From positions 2,730,501-2,794,500 of the forward strand of contig CM034132.1 of NCBI GenBank assembly GCA_019914995.1: 64,000 bases of DNA. Direction: 5' to 3'. Position 1 is the first letter of the stretch. Every line of letters begins with the position of its first letter. The translations under genes were made by a program, and so were the position numbers. The stretch comes from Acanthochlamys bracteata. Its lineage: Eukaryota; Streptophyta; Magnoliopsida; Pandanales; Velloziaceae. Below are positions 24,499-41,800 of this stretch, piece after piece. The notes beneath the pieces are model-generated. The model was not told where the DNA came from. It did not search any database and was given only the letters and a program-made list of their open reading frames with translations.

Positions 24499-24522
24499 CC
24501 GTCTGATCTTTTGATCAGACGG
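24499..24522. repeat. Perfect 10-bp hairpin
   Basis: CCGTCTGATC, a TTTT loop, then GATCAGACGG. It sits in a more GC-rich island (about 24,463-24,700) unlike its AT-rich neighbours. That island looks like part of a repeat, but I do not recognise the family. Confidence 0.5.
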
Positions 24523-25354
24523 CTCACGCTAAATCCGAAAACGCTTCGCCAGCGTTTTGAGGAAGGGCAGAACGTGTCTTTTTTCATGCGTTTTTCCTCC
24601 CGGCTCGCACGCGAGGGCTCATTTTTCTTTTTTCCTCGCTCTATAGCTCTCGCTCGATCCCGAGTTCTTGCCTCTCAGCGAAGCGACTTGTCTGCGTGTT
24701 AGGGATGAATAGATGATATTTATATAGTCGCATTCCTCTTAAATATTGACAGGACAAAATCGATATTGTAACTATCGTAGGGAGAAGTTCGCAAGAGTTT
24801 GAGTGAAAAGCAGCTTTTTGTGAATCAAAAGTGTTTTGCCAAACTTTTTTTTAAGTATAATTGTCGGCTTCAGACCGGATCATCTGAATCAATTCGAAAA
24901 ATTATAATCTCAGAGTTTAAATCGATCTGAATTGATCTAAATCGATTCGAGTGAGTTTCGAATAAATACATCGATCCGAATGAACACGTCAGTTCGATTT
25001 GTATAAAAAAAAGCTTTATTTTCTACCTCCCACTCACCGTCTCGTTTGTCGTTTATATTTTCCTTTCCTTTGGGTTTCTCTCTTTCACGTTACGGGCTCC
25101 ATTCTTCTTCTCCCATTGTTCGGTCATATTTACTCACCTAGCCGATCGTTGGTTCTTCTTCTTTTTCTTCATTGTGCATTGTTGCTATCGTAAGTGTACG
25201 AGTCGTACAAGTACTATAATGATAAAAAAAGTATCATTCACATGAGAATTGATTAACTTATTAAGTATAAAAAATAACTAATCTTATAATTATTTGAACG
25301 ACTGATATAAAAAGAGCGAATGCTAAAAGTAAAAAAACAAAACAAGCTAAAACT

Positions 25355-25920
25355 TAGAGGTGGCAATATGGGTTCATGGGTCGGTTTCGGATCGACCCAT
25401 ATAATAATCGGGTCAAAATTATTTAATCCTAACCCGACCCATTTATTTATATGGGTCAAAATTGTCAACCCAAATTGAATCTGTTTATAACCAGATCAAA
25501 CTCGGGTCGACCCATTTAATAATTAAAATATTAAATAAAAATTATAAATATTAATTTTTAATAATAATATATCAAAATTATTAATTACGATATATTTAAA
25601 AAGAAAATATTAATTTTGACAAATTTATAAATTAAATAAAAATTAGTTAAAATTAAGATAAATTTAAAATATATATATATACAAATTAAATTCAAATTTT
25701 TTGCTTTTTTTTTTTTAATTATTAAGTAATATATACTATATAAATAGTTATACGGATTAAACGGATAATTTTTGGGTCAATCCGAACCCGACTCGAACTC
25801 GTTTAAATTTTTCGGTTCATTTTTGGATCGATCCGAAATCGACCCAAATCCGACTAAGGCTTGACTCGAATTCGACCTTTTCAGATCGTTTTCGGGTCGG
25901 GTTGAAATTTGCCACCCCTA
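25355..25920. mobile_element. hAT-superfamily miniature element with 8-bp target duplication
   Basis: The 566-base element has inverted ends TAGAGGTGGCAA and TTGCCACCCCTA and is flanked on both sides by CTAAAACT (25347-25354 and 25921-25928). Eight-base duplications and TAGGGG-type ends are the hallmark of hAT transposons. The sub-terminal parts carry repeated GGGTCGACCC-like motifs; the centre is A/T-rich. No transposase is encoded, so it depended on an autonomous relative elsewhere. Confidence 0.85.
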
Positions 25921-25928
25921 CTAAAACT

Positions 25929-29733
<3,805 letters not shown>

Positions 29734-31997
29734 TTAATCTTCAGAAGCTTCAGCAGCTGCAATTTCAGAATCCAGTACAGAGATTAAGTTCTCGCTCACA
29801 TGTTTGGCGACTGAAATCATGTCAAGTATGGTGCTTGGGTCCAAGCCTGCACCGCCTCGCTTGGTTAGCCCACAAATATGACCGTGCCTGTTAACTGAAA
29901 CAGAGACAGCCGAGCTCATTTGTGATTCTTCTTCCGAAGTTGCATCCACAATATAATGTCCGCCAACCTGAATATATGAAAAGCCATATTGCAGTTGTTT
30001 CGTGGAAAAGAAAGAAAGCAATATAAAAAGGTACCTATCCTTCTGATTGTCCCAGCATGACCACAAAATTTGGTTCTAATTCTGACCACATACTGTCCAA
30101 GGCAACAAGCTATTGCTGATGGAAAATGACAACAAAGTCTTACCTTAGTGAGGGTAATAATGATGGGAACACCAGAGGTGTCAAACTGTAAAAAATCTTC
30201 ATGACTGACATCCACCTCTGGTTGCTCATCTGGAGAGGTTCCTAGCTCAACATTCACCTTCGGGATGCCAGTATTACTCAATGCAACCTATCATGGAAAA
30301 GTGATTACAAAATATCACATTTGCTTGAGGTAGAAAAACATCCATTAACCTTCAATCATGACTGCTTTCCACAAGTTTGCCCTTTTCCTTCATTCCAACT
30401 TCAAAACATATTATTAGAAGATGATCGGAAAAACTATCCTCCAACCACACAAAAATATAATAAATTCAAACAATTTGCTAATAATCATCTTAGGATAGCT
30501 CTAGTATTCTAGCAAGCGTATAAAAAGGTTCACATCCATTGTAATACCTTAACAGCAGCACCCATGGCATCCAACAGGTTACCATCAGAACTGACCACCA
30601 ATGCATCGATATACAGGTCCCAGCAAATCTTGCCATCAACAATAACTAGTGATGACGGATCTATTCCAGCACCTAATATTTACAATTAAAGAAGCGGTCA
30701 ACATAACAAATAACAACATCTGAACGCTATAAAATTCTGCAACTTCCAATGTAGCCTTCACACCTCACAGGAATATTTCAGAAGCTCAAAGCAAAATCAT
30801 TATCCCCATGACTAAGTTTAAGTCACTCTGGAAAACGAGGTATGAGACATTTAGATTGCATAGCAAGAACAAAAAGGTATTATGCTGTTATCGTAGTCAC
30901 TTCCGGCAAGAAGTAACATGAAACCATTTATGAATCTTGCTTCCTCCTCATTGCCACGAAGTTTAAAGACTCATCATTCTGTAAAATCCTCAGAACCTTC
31001 TAAAGGCAGCTTTAAGGTTGTAGAGGCTTACACAGAAATTACAAACAGAAGCTCATGAATTGACCCGCAAATATTTACACACCAAATCATATGTAACAAA
31101 GATCATGCACAAGAAAACAGCTTAGAACAACTAACAACTACTACAGCGAATAAGGCTCATCCTAAAAGAAGAAAAGAGCTTGTTGCAAGTAATCTCAACA
31201 AAGGAACAGAGATGCCAATTTAAACCTTTCCATATATAATGGATTGCAGTAACATAATATCCTCAAATCCAAATTCAGAGCAAAAATGACACATGACAGA
31301 CTAAGCTGTCTATAACTCTATATGATATCCTTGTAATAAAGGAAGCATCTTTAACATTGATTCCTACCTGCCCCGCTCTTGCCACCAAGTAAGCATCTCT
31401 CAAGAGCAACCGACAACTCCATAGATAACTCTTCACCACCCCGTCCCTGAAAAAAATAAAATTTTCACTGTGAAGTTAGGTGCCAATAGGACGACCAAAA
31501 AAGTACCAAACAAGAAGACAATGAACAGATTCAAACGAACCTCAAACATTGGTGCAGCTGTTGGACTGCAATCAACAAAAATTGCGATCTTTCCTTTGCC
31601 ATGTTGTAGATGGTTTGGCTTTCCAAGTTCAGCCTGCAAGTACAAGTCGATGTTTTCACTGGGTAATAGAAAGATAGAAGAACTATATCAAGAAACTAAG
31701 AACCATGATTGGTATTTCAAGAGAAGGAAGATTGTAGATTGACATAGTTAATCAGATATTTATAGAGCGATAGTGAGGGGAAAATTGAGATTCCTCAAGA
31801 GTGTAGACCTTAATACTCGCGATAACGTCAGTGGCACCAAGCCTGACACGAGCGGAGCCTTGTGCCTGAGGAATGACACCTGTCTGAACTGATATTGGCC
31901 GAAAATCAAGTCTCCGGCGGCCATCGGAGCGGAGGTCTTGGGCAACACCACCGCGTATGAAGTGAATCTCCCCCGACGACAAACCCTTCGAAACCAT
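29734..31997 (-). CDS. RRP42: Exosome complex component RRP42
   Basis: RRP42 is an RNase PH-like subunit of the six-membered ring of the RNA exosome, which trims and degrades RNA from its 3' end in nucleus and cytoplasm; in eukaryotes the ring itself is non-catalytic and structural. Six exons (31809-31997, 31541-31633, 31368-31446, 30548-30672, 30144-30287, 29734-29967) join in frame to 287 residues, the usual length. Diagnostic stretches include IHFIRGGVAQDLRSDGRRRL, SARVRLGATDVIASIK, IAIFVDCSPTAAPMF, CWDLYIDALVVSSDGNLLDA and DATSEEESQMSSAVSVSVN. The ATG at 31997 (MVSKGLSSGE) was chosen because it matches the family start; the frame is open upstream but without another usable ATG nearby. The gene looks fully intact. 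Confidence 0.96.
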
Positions 31998-34381
31998 CCC
32001 TGAACCACTAAGAACGTGTTTACTAACTTCTACTTCACTTTTTCCTTGCAAAAATTCTACTTCCAACTTACTTTTAAAATAAAATGAAGATAAAAATTAA
32101 ACTATGCCCTTAATGTGGTCGCCTTAATTCTAACAAGCCTGAATTCAAGTCAAAACAAGTTGAAAGTATGACCTTAACGTTGTAAGAAAACCCTGAAAAG
32201 GATATTCTTATATACCATCAATCAGATAATACAAACAGGATTTCATAAACTGTCTAATTCGAAAGTACGACATGCTAATATAAGCAGAAATTAAAAATTT
32301 CTAATCCTCCTTTACAAAACCTGACCCCTACATTAAATCTGCTACAAAGCTTAACAAAAACTACCACAAGAACACAACCCAACTGAAATTTTCCTAAAAA
32401 ATTAAAGATATAAACCCACATTGCCAATCGAAGTTATCACATGAGATTCCAACCATAAAAAAAAAAATAGAAAAAAATATTCCGCAAAAGTTTTCTCCTA
32501 AAGTAGAAAACCGTTACCCCACATAAAGCAAACCAAGTCAATGCAACTAATCCTCAATTATCCAATTCGGTCCCAAAGCTAAACTCACCAATTTAACAAG
32601 ATAAATAAAAGTTTCCCAAACTTCAACCAAATTAAATTAGAAAAACAAATCACCAAATTAATAGAAGTCTCGAAAATTAGCAAACAAGAAAGCAAACAAG
32701 ATGATTTTTGAGTTTGATGGAGCGATTACAAAATAGAGTCTAGACCAACTCCGTTGATGCTAAAGGCCTCCACAAATATGAGCTTGGTTCAGCCCTTAAG
32801 ATTCAGATGGTCTATCAAAATGCCAACCTAAGATCAACCTAACCACGGACACTCAAAGAAGACGCAGATAGAAGAATACAATTCACAAATATTTATGTAT
32901 GAACCTGTCCCCAAAACCAATCCAGGAAAAGAAAATGCACTGTTTCAACACGGTCATTCAAATTGATGAATTGCGTAAGACAATCACACAATGAGACTGA
33001 AACAGTACAAGAAATCCGTACACGAAGTATAATAACTAAGAGGGATAAGATCGAACATCTAATATGCAACATTTTTAACATACTAGAATTAAAAGATTTC
33101 CACTAATGCATCATTAACAGGACAAACCAGCCTGAACTCGTTCCGATTTTTAGAACTAGCGACTAGCCTCCCACCGGTGGCCATCTCTTTCAACCTTCAG
33201 TTCTTTCTTTAAACCACCAACAATTTCCCAAACGAAAGAAAATGAAAAAAAATCAAAACTTTCTCAAATGGCAATCCCGAGAATAAATCATCAGGTAACT
33301 TCAAAACTTTCGATTATTGTTCTGATAAAAGTTGTAAAAGCTACTGAAGTACAATTATTCTAGGCCGTTAAAAAATGGAGAAAGAAACAATCACGATAAA
33401 AAGAATTCTCAGGCTCTGAATCAATACGTAAAAGGTCTACCATGAAAATTTAAATTTCAGGGGTACTGCAATTTAATTGCTTCCTTCAAGAATGTTATCG
33501 CCTTCTCTTGCGTGCACCAAAGGGCGACATATACCACCTTCGATTCTTTGTACAGAAAATTGTCTTGCCATCAGCCAGAGCACTTTTGAAAGACTGAAGC
33601 TAAACCACCCTTCCCTGCAGGAGTTTACTCAGAGTTCCTCAAAGTTGAAACTTGGCAACCCTGCAAAGTTCTGAAAGTAACTGCAATTCAATGGCACTTC
33701 TGCTTCTGGATCTAAAACAATTCCTGCTTGCACACAATGACGTATGGACAACATTGACCTGCAGAAATTTAAGCGCCACTTCAACAGCTATGAATGAGGC
33801 AACAAATAACAATAGCAATTTATGAGTAAGAATCCTTCCCAGACTGCATTCAGAAACGTTTTAAGAGCCATCTAGTGAAGCACAAAAAATACATCGCAGC
33901 AGTTGTCGCTCAACCCTATCTAGTAAGATTCTTGTTACCAGCTCTGCTTTGGCTGTAACCAATACCAGAATTAAAAAACCAATAAGACGAACATCAACTT
34001 ATCTAACACGACAGACGGCTGCACCCCAGAAGAAAGACTTATAAGAACAACCTCACAAGTTCGATAACATAGGGTACATATTACTAGTAACACTTTAAAT
34101 AAGAAAGCAGGATACCAGAGTAAGGTACTAACATTCATAAATGTATCTTTTAACTTAAAATTAAACCGAAGGGGTAGAATTGAGTCAACAAGGAACCAAC
34201 TTTCTCCCCTTGCAATAGTAAATAGTATTAGACACTTCAAACTTAAGATAAAAATAGCCAAACAGTACAACTGAATAAGTTCTACACATTCTAACACCAT
34301 GATACTTCAAATACTGAATAAGATAGCGATCAGTATTGCAGATGAAAAGTATGTGGCCAGAAGAAGTTTCCACTGAAAATT
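31998..34381. other. Spacer upstream of RRP42, downstream of SR-cyclophilin
   Basis: About 2.4 kb of AT-rich DNA between two minus-strand loci. It should hold the RRP42 promoter and leader, and perhaps a long 3' UTR of the SR-cyclophilin. Open frames at 33,477-33,674 and 33,971-34,300 show no family resemblance. I see no repeats of note. Confidence 0.4.
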
Positions 34382-37300
34382 CTATTTCAGTCCTGCAGAG
34401 TCAGGAGACCCATCCCCATAAGATACCAAGCCCTTCTTCTCACCAGAACTGCTGGATGGAGACCTTGTTTTCTCCTTGCTTGTGCGCTTTTGTGATGACA
34501 TATCAGAAGATGATCTTGACATTGATCTCGACCTTGAACGTGACCCAGATGGGCTCCTGCTCCTGGACACAGACCTCCGCTTGTCTGCTCGGACATCTCT
34601 TGCACCATTGCGCGATCTTGGTCTCTCTGTAGGAGGTGAACGACTGCGTCCAGGACTCCTACTGTAGCCTCTAGCTCGGCCACGATAACCACCAGGGCTG
34701 CGTGATATGCTTCTGGTGGGGCTCCTCCTGCTTCTGTACCTGGAGACAATAATGAATTAGATGAGCATAACATTCTAAAAAACAAGACAAAGATAATTGC
34801 ACAAATAAAATTCCTCTGATTCACACAAATGATGAGGAATAAGATATCAAGAAGAGTAAAGGAAAAAAATTCAATCGAAGAGAATATACCTTGGGGGACT
34901 CCTATAACGCCTTGGTGGACTCCTGTAACGCCTAGGTGGAGAACGATCACAATTGCTCCTATAACTTGAGTACCTGGAGGTAAGTGGCATAGTTTGCTGT
35001 AATTGGTTAGTAGATACATATAGAAGAATTATCAGAAAACTATGCCACCTATATCACCTGTCCCGAGCATTTCTTCAACCATAACGATGACGATCAGGAG
35101 ATGGAGTCCTATATCTCTGGACATAAGAGAACTCTTCCCTGAAACCTCGTCCCCTCCTAATGCGCTTTGGTGATTCATCTGGTGAAGCACTTCGTGAAAC
35201 ACTCCTAAAATGATTAGAGCGAGGACTTCTGCTGATGTTTCTCCGTGTTCTGCCCCTAACAGGACTTCGGCTCATGCTTCTTCTAGAAGACCTAGCAGGA
35301 CTTGTTCGGGTGCCTCTTATTGGACTTCTGCTTACACTTCTTCGACGCGGAGACCTTACGGGACTCCTACTGACGCTCTTTTTTGCAGCCTTTACAGGAC
35401 TAGCACTCACACTTCGCCGTGAAGAATCCCTTACCGGGCTCCTGCTTGAACTTTGCCGCAGAGGAGACCTTACGGGACTCCTGCTAATGCTTTTAGGACG
35501 AGTCTTTACATCTTTCCTCCTAGGACTTTTAGTTTGAGCAATTGGACTTCCACTAGAACTTGGAGATAGGCTTCTGCTCATCCTTCTTCTAACAGGGCTT
35601 TTGCTGACACTTCTTCTAGCAGGGCTCCTGCTATAACTTCTTCGGGGAACATGAGTAGGACTTCTGCTGCAGCCACGTTGAGGACTCCTGCTCACAGATC
35701 GTCTACGGCTATCACTTGGGCTTTTGCTTGTACTTCTACCAGGACGGATACTCATACTCTTACTCATTGAGCGATTAGGACTTCCATGTTGTTTCCTGCT
35801 TTTCAGTAAGAAGTAAAATACCCATTGTCAGAATCACTATGAACAGAAAACATGGTTTGAAAAAAAATGGAAGACCATGGCTTCCAATGTTTGCATCAAA
35901 GCGTGGAGAAAAAGATAGACTTAGATTTGCTTGGCTTGACGCCATGCTGTTCCTTATCCATGTTCCAAACCTTCCTTCAGTTTTTTCACCATTTATCTGC
36001 ATCTCTCCATTCTTCTGGAGATTTAATCACTCCTCTAGAGGGCTTCTCAGCAATGTAGCTTTCATCAGGCCGACTACCAGCTGGTTCTTTCCTTGAGGTC
36101 ATAGTTTCTTGTTTTTCATCTAGCACAGAAAATGGTAATGCAAAAGGTCAAAACTACTACTTGTTAATGCTTTACTGCTTAAAGAAATTACGGACACATA
36201 TCAATCTTAAGGCAATACGACCACAAAACTTCAATGTCACAGAGACAATCCTGAGAATAACAAGAAACATCTCCTCAATAAAATTATAAAAAAAAAATAA
36301 TGACATGATGGTTTTAGCTTTTGGTCATCGATACAACAAGTAATGCAAAAACTATTCAGAACTATTGAAATCTGCAGATTGGAAGTAAAACCAATCAATA
36401 ATATCCAACCCAAACTATTCAGAACAAATTCTGCCAGTCCTGCAAGATTGTCAACACAATGGAATGAACTTAGCTACTGGGCACAGATGCATACAGATTT
36501 TCTAAAATATCCTAAATACATAACGTTTAAATTAGCATACTTTGCATTATAGTAAGATAATCTACAACTAAAACCAGGATCTTTTAGCAATTTGTGAATA
36601 TTAGCAAGGAGCCCAGGAGACTGATATCCGCATTGCATATTGCTAAAATATCAGGAGAAATGCTTAACAAAAGATCCCTCTATCTGCTGGCAAGACGGCC
36701 AAGCCATCCAAAAAATTCAGGGACAAATACATAAGATAATCAGATGTCTAAGAAGTATGTTACCTTCAAACTTTCCACCATATATGCTCTCACCTCCAGT
36801 ACCTAGATCAACAACAGCAGGTGAACAGTTAGAATATGTAGAATGGAGATGTTAAAAGTCACACCCAACGCTCATAACTATGCCACTGTCTTCAACTAAG
36901 AGTGTAACCGTTGAATAACAAGAAAATACACATTAACATCGAGAACTACCACAGAAAAAGGATGCAGCAAACAACCTATACCTGGAAGAAAAAAATATGA
37001 AATCCTTTGGAAAAGAGAAACAAAAACAAAGTAAGTGCAAATACACTCTGCAGCCTTCACTTGCAACGTCACAATGATAAAACCTAATCCAATGAGTATA
37101 TCGAAAGAACTGAACAAGAAACTCATTCTTCTAAGCTCAGCACAGCCTAAAATCTTTTATGTCAATTCAACTTGAATGTTAGAAAATAAACCGATCCCTT
37201 CTACTGATGTATACAATTTACCTCTCAAAGATGCATTATAGATTCAAGTGGGATGCTTTATGCTTTGTCACCTCGAAATGATGGTTAACTCATCGGCTAA

Positions 37301-38829
37301 TCCTGCAATATAAGTTTTCGTAATATTTAAATTCAACAATTCGTCCAATCAAGACCAAATAGTTTGGCCAAACTTTGACCTGTGCACTCCAACCTCGGTT
37401 TCTCTAACCCTGACTACAGACCTAGCTTTATGCTTCTACCAGTACAAAAGCTAAGCTGTAAATCCAAGAAGCTTCAAATCAGTAGAGTGGCATTAAGCAA
37501 AATTTTAAGATTCCACACCGAGCATTCACTACTAGTAATGGAAGTGCTTTTTTATTCAAAAAGAAGAAAGTGCATCATGATTAACAAATCATTCAGCAAC
37601 ACATAAAATATGTCAGTGTTTAGGTTTCAACAGTTTCATTAATAGCCTCAACTATGGTACAAATACAGTAAAAGGCATATAGATATCAAACTAGACAACA
37701 ATCCCAAACAGATGATATCCAAGCAATATAACTATTTTAACTTGGAACTGTAAAAAAGTCTTCAAAGAAAAAAAAGGTTCAAACAGCTCATTTTTATGCA
37801 AAATATGACTTTCACATCAACCAATAGTAATAAATCGAAGTTCCAAGAAGACATTTTCTACCAAAAGCTTTGGACATGAATCACTGAGTATTCTGAACGC
37901 GGTGAAAGGTAATGGAATAAATAAAGAAGCAAGACTGCAAAGGTAGGGAGCTCACCGTTTCGTTTCGAGAAGTCACCACCCTGCCAAAAAAAATTAAACA
38001 AACATAAATACGATACTTGTACGCAAAAGAAACAGAGAGCTATATGGTTGAGGTAGTTTAACAATAATAAGGGCACATATCAATTACAACCTTAAAACAC
38101 TACATCACATGAAAGGCAGTTCTGACCATTAACCCTGTTTCCTACAGTATAAACACAGTAGGCTGACTACAGGAAGAGACCAATTCATCGAGTTCAAGCA
38201 TAAGAAATAAATGACAATAATGATACCACATACTTGTCAAATGAATAACGTTTCTAGAATGGTTTATGAAGATGAAAAAAAACTCATCATACTTGTGCCA
38301 TGAATCCTTTGATAATGAGATGAAATATCGATCCTTTGTAATGCAATGGCTTTCCAGTCGTAGGCCCAGTTCCTTTTTCGCCTGCAGAAGAATGTAGAAG
38401 AAAATCTCTAAAACTTTCCAAAGTAGTACCATAACTCTAATCTTTTACTTCTAAAACAGGATACTAAATTCTAGCTTAAAAAACAAGAAAAGTAACAACG
38501 CAAAGAAGTAGCAAACAAAGGTATGGCACTAAGTGAAGGTAAAGGTTTACCTTTTCAAACTGAAAAAGACGACCAAAAAATAACTTATTTATTCTATTAC
38601 CTGTACAGAGAGCTCGAAAGTTCTCAGCTGTCTTGGGAGCAATGTCCGAAAATAGCTGAAGGGATTATTACAATATTATTGCCAACAAAATTATAAAAAA
38701 AGCACAATTTAAAAGAATACAGAAACTAAGGGAAGAATGCAAAAGAAAGACCTCAAAGATCATTCTTCCAGCAGCTTCGCCATCAACAGCAACGTCAAAA
38801 AAGACTGTAGGATTCTTCTCTATAGCCAT
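34382..38829 (-). pseudogene. SR-cyclophilin (CYP63/CYP95 type), damaged
   Basis: Intact relatives are nuclear-speckle peptidyl-prolyl isomerases with an N-terminal cyclophilin domain and a long Arg/Ser tail that work with splicing factors. Here exons 38752-38829, 38601-38655, 38293-38381, 37956-37980 and 36764-36802 encode the first half of the domain (MAIEKNPTVFFDVAVDGEAA to GGESIYGGKFE). The second half and the Lys/Arg-rich linker are missing: the next exon-like block (from 36119) jumps to unrelated or degenerate sequence with TGA at 35986-35988. In [11 protein letters not shown], Leu66 replaces the catalytic Arg of FHR. The Arg/Ser tail follows (exon about 35056-35795, then 34890-34973 and 34382-34739). 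At 35075-35077 a TGA replaces what aligns as CGA (HRYG*RNARDR), before the remaining tail that ends ...GLVSYGDGSPDSAGLK. Splice boundaries between 36119 and 35795 are uncertain. A short Arg/Ser protein could still be made. Confidence 0.75.
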
Positions 38830-41800
38830 TTCACAAGCAATTGTGTTGCAGGTTCAACACCAAATCCACATTCCACTGTAAAAAATCAAATCAGTAAAAA
38901 TTTGAAGAAGAAGAGGCAGCTTAATAATTCATACATGAAAAGATAAGTATGATTATCCATATATAATACTTAGCGGATTGCAAAAAGTCGCAACCATCAA
39001 GATACAAAATGAACCATTTAATATTCAGGATTATACCTAAACAATCTACCTAGCCTATCATATGTTCATATGGGGCCTAATTTTCTGAGTGTCTTTCCTT
39101 CCATTAGCTATTGGGTCTCCACGCCAATAGAGTCATAAAAACTGGTCTCACGATGCAAAGGAGACAGACCTGCTATTCCTTGGAAAATGTTTATCAGCAA
39201 CACGTAACAAAAAGGTATAAAGTTCGCGAAAGGAATACATGATTGTGTTCCATACATACAGCTTAACAGAAATCTTGTACAAACAAGAATATTTTACCCC
39301 GGCATGTAGTAGAAATCAAACTAGCATACAATAAAATTAGAAATTCTCATGGCAATAGCTTCAAGAAAGTAAATTTTTAACCTGCAAAGCGAACGAATTG
39401 CTTGAAAGTATAAGAGTATTCTCGAAGTCAAAAGTTTTTGTTGCTAAACCTCTCAAACGCAAAACCCTAGACATTAGAAATCCAAAACCTTAGCAAATCG
39501 ATCAAATACGATATCAAACTTCTAAGGATCTAAATTAAGCAGACAAATCAAAACCCTCCTCAATTTAATTCCCCCATCAAATTCTCGACAAAAGCCGACC
39601 GAAACTACATCTATAAACGAAATCAAACTCAAAATCAACAACGAAGAACCCGTAGTTTTGGAGCAATGCTTCAGATCAGCTGTCAGATTCGTTAAATTTC
39701 ACAGATCTAACCTTTTGAAGTTGAAGAACGCAGCTACTGCTGCGCCACAGAAAACCCGAGATAGTGCTGCAGATAGATAGCTCGACAGAACCAAAAACCT
39801 AAAAGCCCACACCAGAGAATAACCCAGACGCCAACTTTTTATGACCAAATTATGAGCATGTTTGGCTTTGCTTATTTAGTGTTTTTACTTAAAAAAAAAG
39901 CACTCTGCAGTAAAATAAGTGTTTGGCAACGTCTGTTTATTGCCAAAATAAGCAGCTTCTTTTGCCCGAAAAAAGAAAGCATCGATTCGATGCTTTTGAG
40001 AAAAACAGCACGGAGCTTTCCTCCAAGCGGTTGAGAATTACCCATTTGGCCCATCCAAAGTTCACGAAATTTCAGTGTTTATATATCTCTAACCTCTCTC
40101 TCATCCTCTCATTTCTCTCACTCGCACCCGCTCGCACTCGATCTCCCGCTCACTCTCGCTCTCCGGCAGCTTCGATTTTTCTCCTACAGCTGCGATTTAC
40201 TTTCTTGACGCCTATCTTTTGTCTTATTTTTCTTCGGCCTCTTCCTCCGACGCCGATCTGCTTACGATTTTTTCGCCAACGCCGAATTGAGCTCGTCAAT
40301 GTCACTGCCGGAACCCTAAGTTTGTGTGTTTTTTTCACTAACGTCTACTCGTCATCTCGTCGTTTATTTCATTCAATTAAACGTAAATCACTTCTCGGTT
40401 ATACGGATTTATTTTGCTTTGGTTTATGTATTTATTTTATCCTCTTCTTCTTTTAGTCTATGCAGAGGAAAGAATGAAAAGGGGAACAAAGAAAAAGAAA
40501 GGTTGAAGAAGAACGGTGGCGGAATTTGAGTTTTCACGGAGCTTAAACATTTCTCTCCTCCTTCGCTGTCCCAGCTCTAGAGTTTTTTTATTTGTCCAAT
40601 TTTGTTGATGTTTTACCATTATTAGTATTTCTTTATGATTGGTATAAGTTAAATCTCCTAATATCTATCTTTCTTCTTTCTGTATGTAGTTTCATGTATT
40701 TATTGATTTCATGCTCTTTCCTTTTCATCTTGCTGTTTATCTAGGTCAAGTTGAACTTCCCTTGCAGAACTACTTTAGATGTTTCGTCTCATTGCCAATT
40801 GTTATATCTTCAATGAGGTGGGGACTGCTGGAAAGAAAGCGATGGTTAGTAATTAGCAAGATTTTTGCTTTGACGTTGGTTGTTTCCAAGAAAATAAATT
40901 TCTGATTATCTAACATTCTGGTTAATTGCTTGTAGGTGGCTAGTGCTTTGCTTTTATTAACACTGTCCGGCCCTGTCAAAGCATCTAATATCTGGTGAAT
41001 CTTTGAACTACTGAAATTAGCTTCTTTTTTATATGATATTTACTATTGTTTGGAGAGATCTTTGAACTGCTGGTCAAAACAATCCATTCTCTCCAAATAA
41101 CCATCTCACTAAAATCTTTTGATCAATTGGGTCAATTATTTTTCTGGATTCTAGTGTTTCATCTTATCGACATGCTTGTTCTGCTAGAGTTATAGCATAA
41201 AGAGTTCTCCATGATCTTGATTTTTTTTTTCCATAAATATGCTAATAATAGTTTGGGATGCATTAGATTTGTTTGTTTTTTCAATGGTTAGAACTTCTGC
41301 TGGAGAACAAGAGGAAGCTTAATAGATTTATTAGGAGATTGAAAGGGAGGGGCAAGTTAATGATAGCTTGGCACCTTGATGCACTTGATGCACCTGAGAG
41401 TTGGTAAGTTGATGTTCTTAACAATGCAATATTGTAATGGGTGTGATTTGGTCCAGGGAGCTGTAAAAGTGCATGCTCCCTTTTGCTATTGCAAAACTCA
41501 ACTATAGATGTGCTTCACCTTCCTAAGAAGAGGCATTTCTATGTGTATGCTTTTGCTAAAGTGTTCTTTGTCGTTGAGAATGGAACTTATACTAATTTTT
41601 TGTATGTAATATGGATGTATTAGTTCTAAGTACACCGAATGCCATGTCAAAGTACGAAGCATATAGAATTGATTTTGAACGAGCAATATACTTATGATCT
41701 CTTAGGTTTTTTGAATCGCAGGTTGACCAATCAATTTACAAGGTGGAGCTTCATATTCCTTCAAGTGTCAGCATGCCTACGTAGTAGACGGAAAGACTCT

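Noticed and set aside
24463..24720. Plus-strand frame KNIYMIRMGAHPHTRYEPSD in a GC-richer island
   Set aside because: It contains a hairpin repeat and low-complexity text; no domain is visible and the island looks like a repeat.
31752..32066. Longer N-terminus for RRP42 beginning EVEFLQGKSEVEVSK
   Set aside because: The frame is open, but that start is TTG, not ATG. The first ATG gives MVSKGLSSGE, matching the family start.
35210..35537. Leu-rich and Ser/Thr-rich plus-strand frames opposite the Arg/Ser repeats
   Set aside because: These are antisense shadows of the repetitive Arg/Ser codons, not genes.
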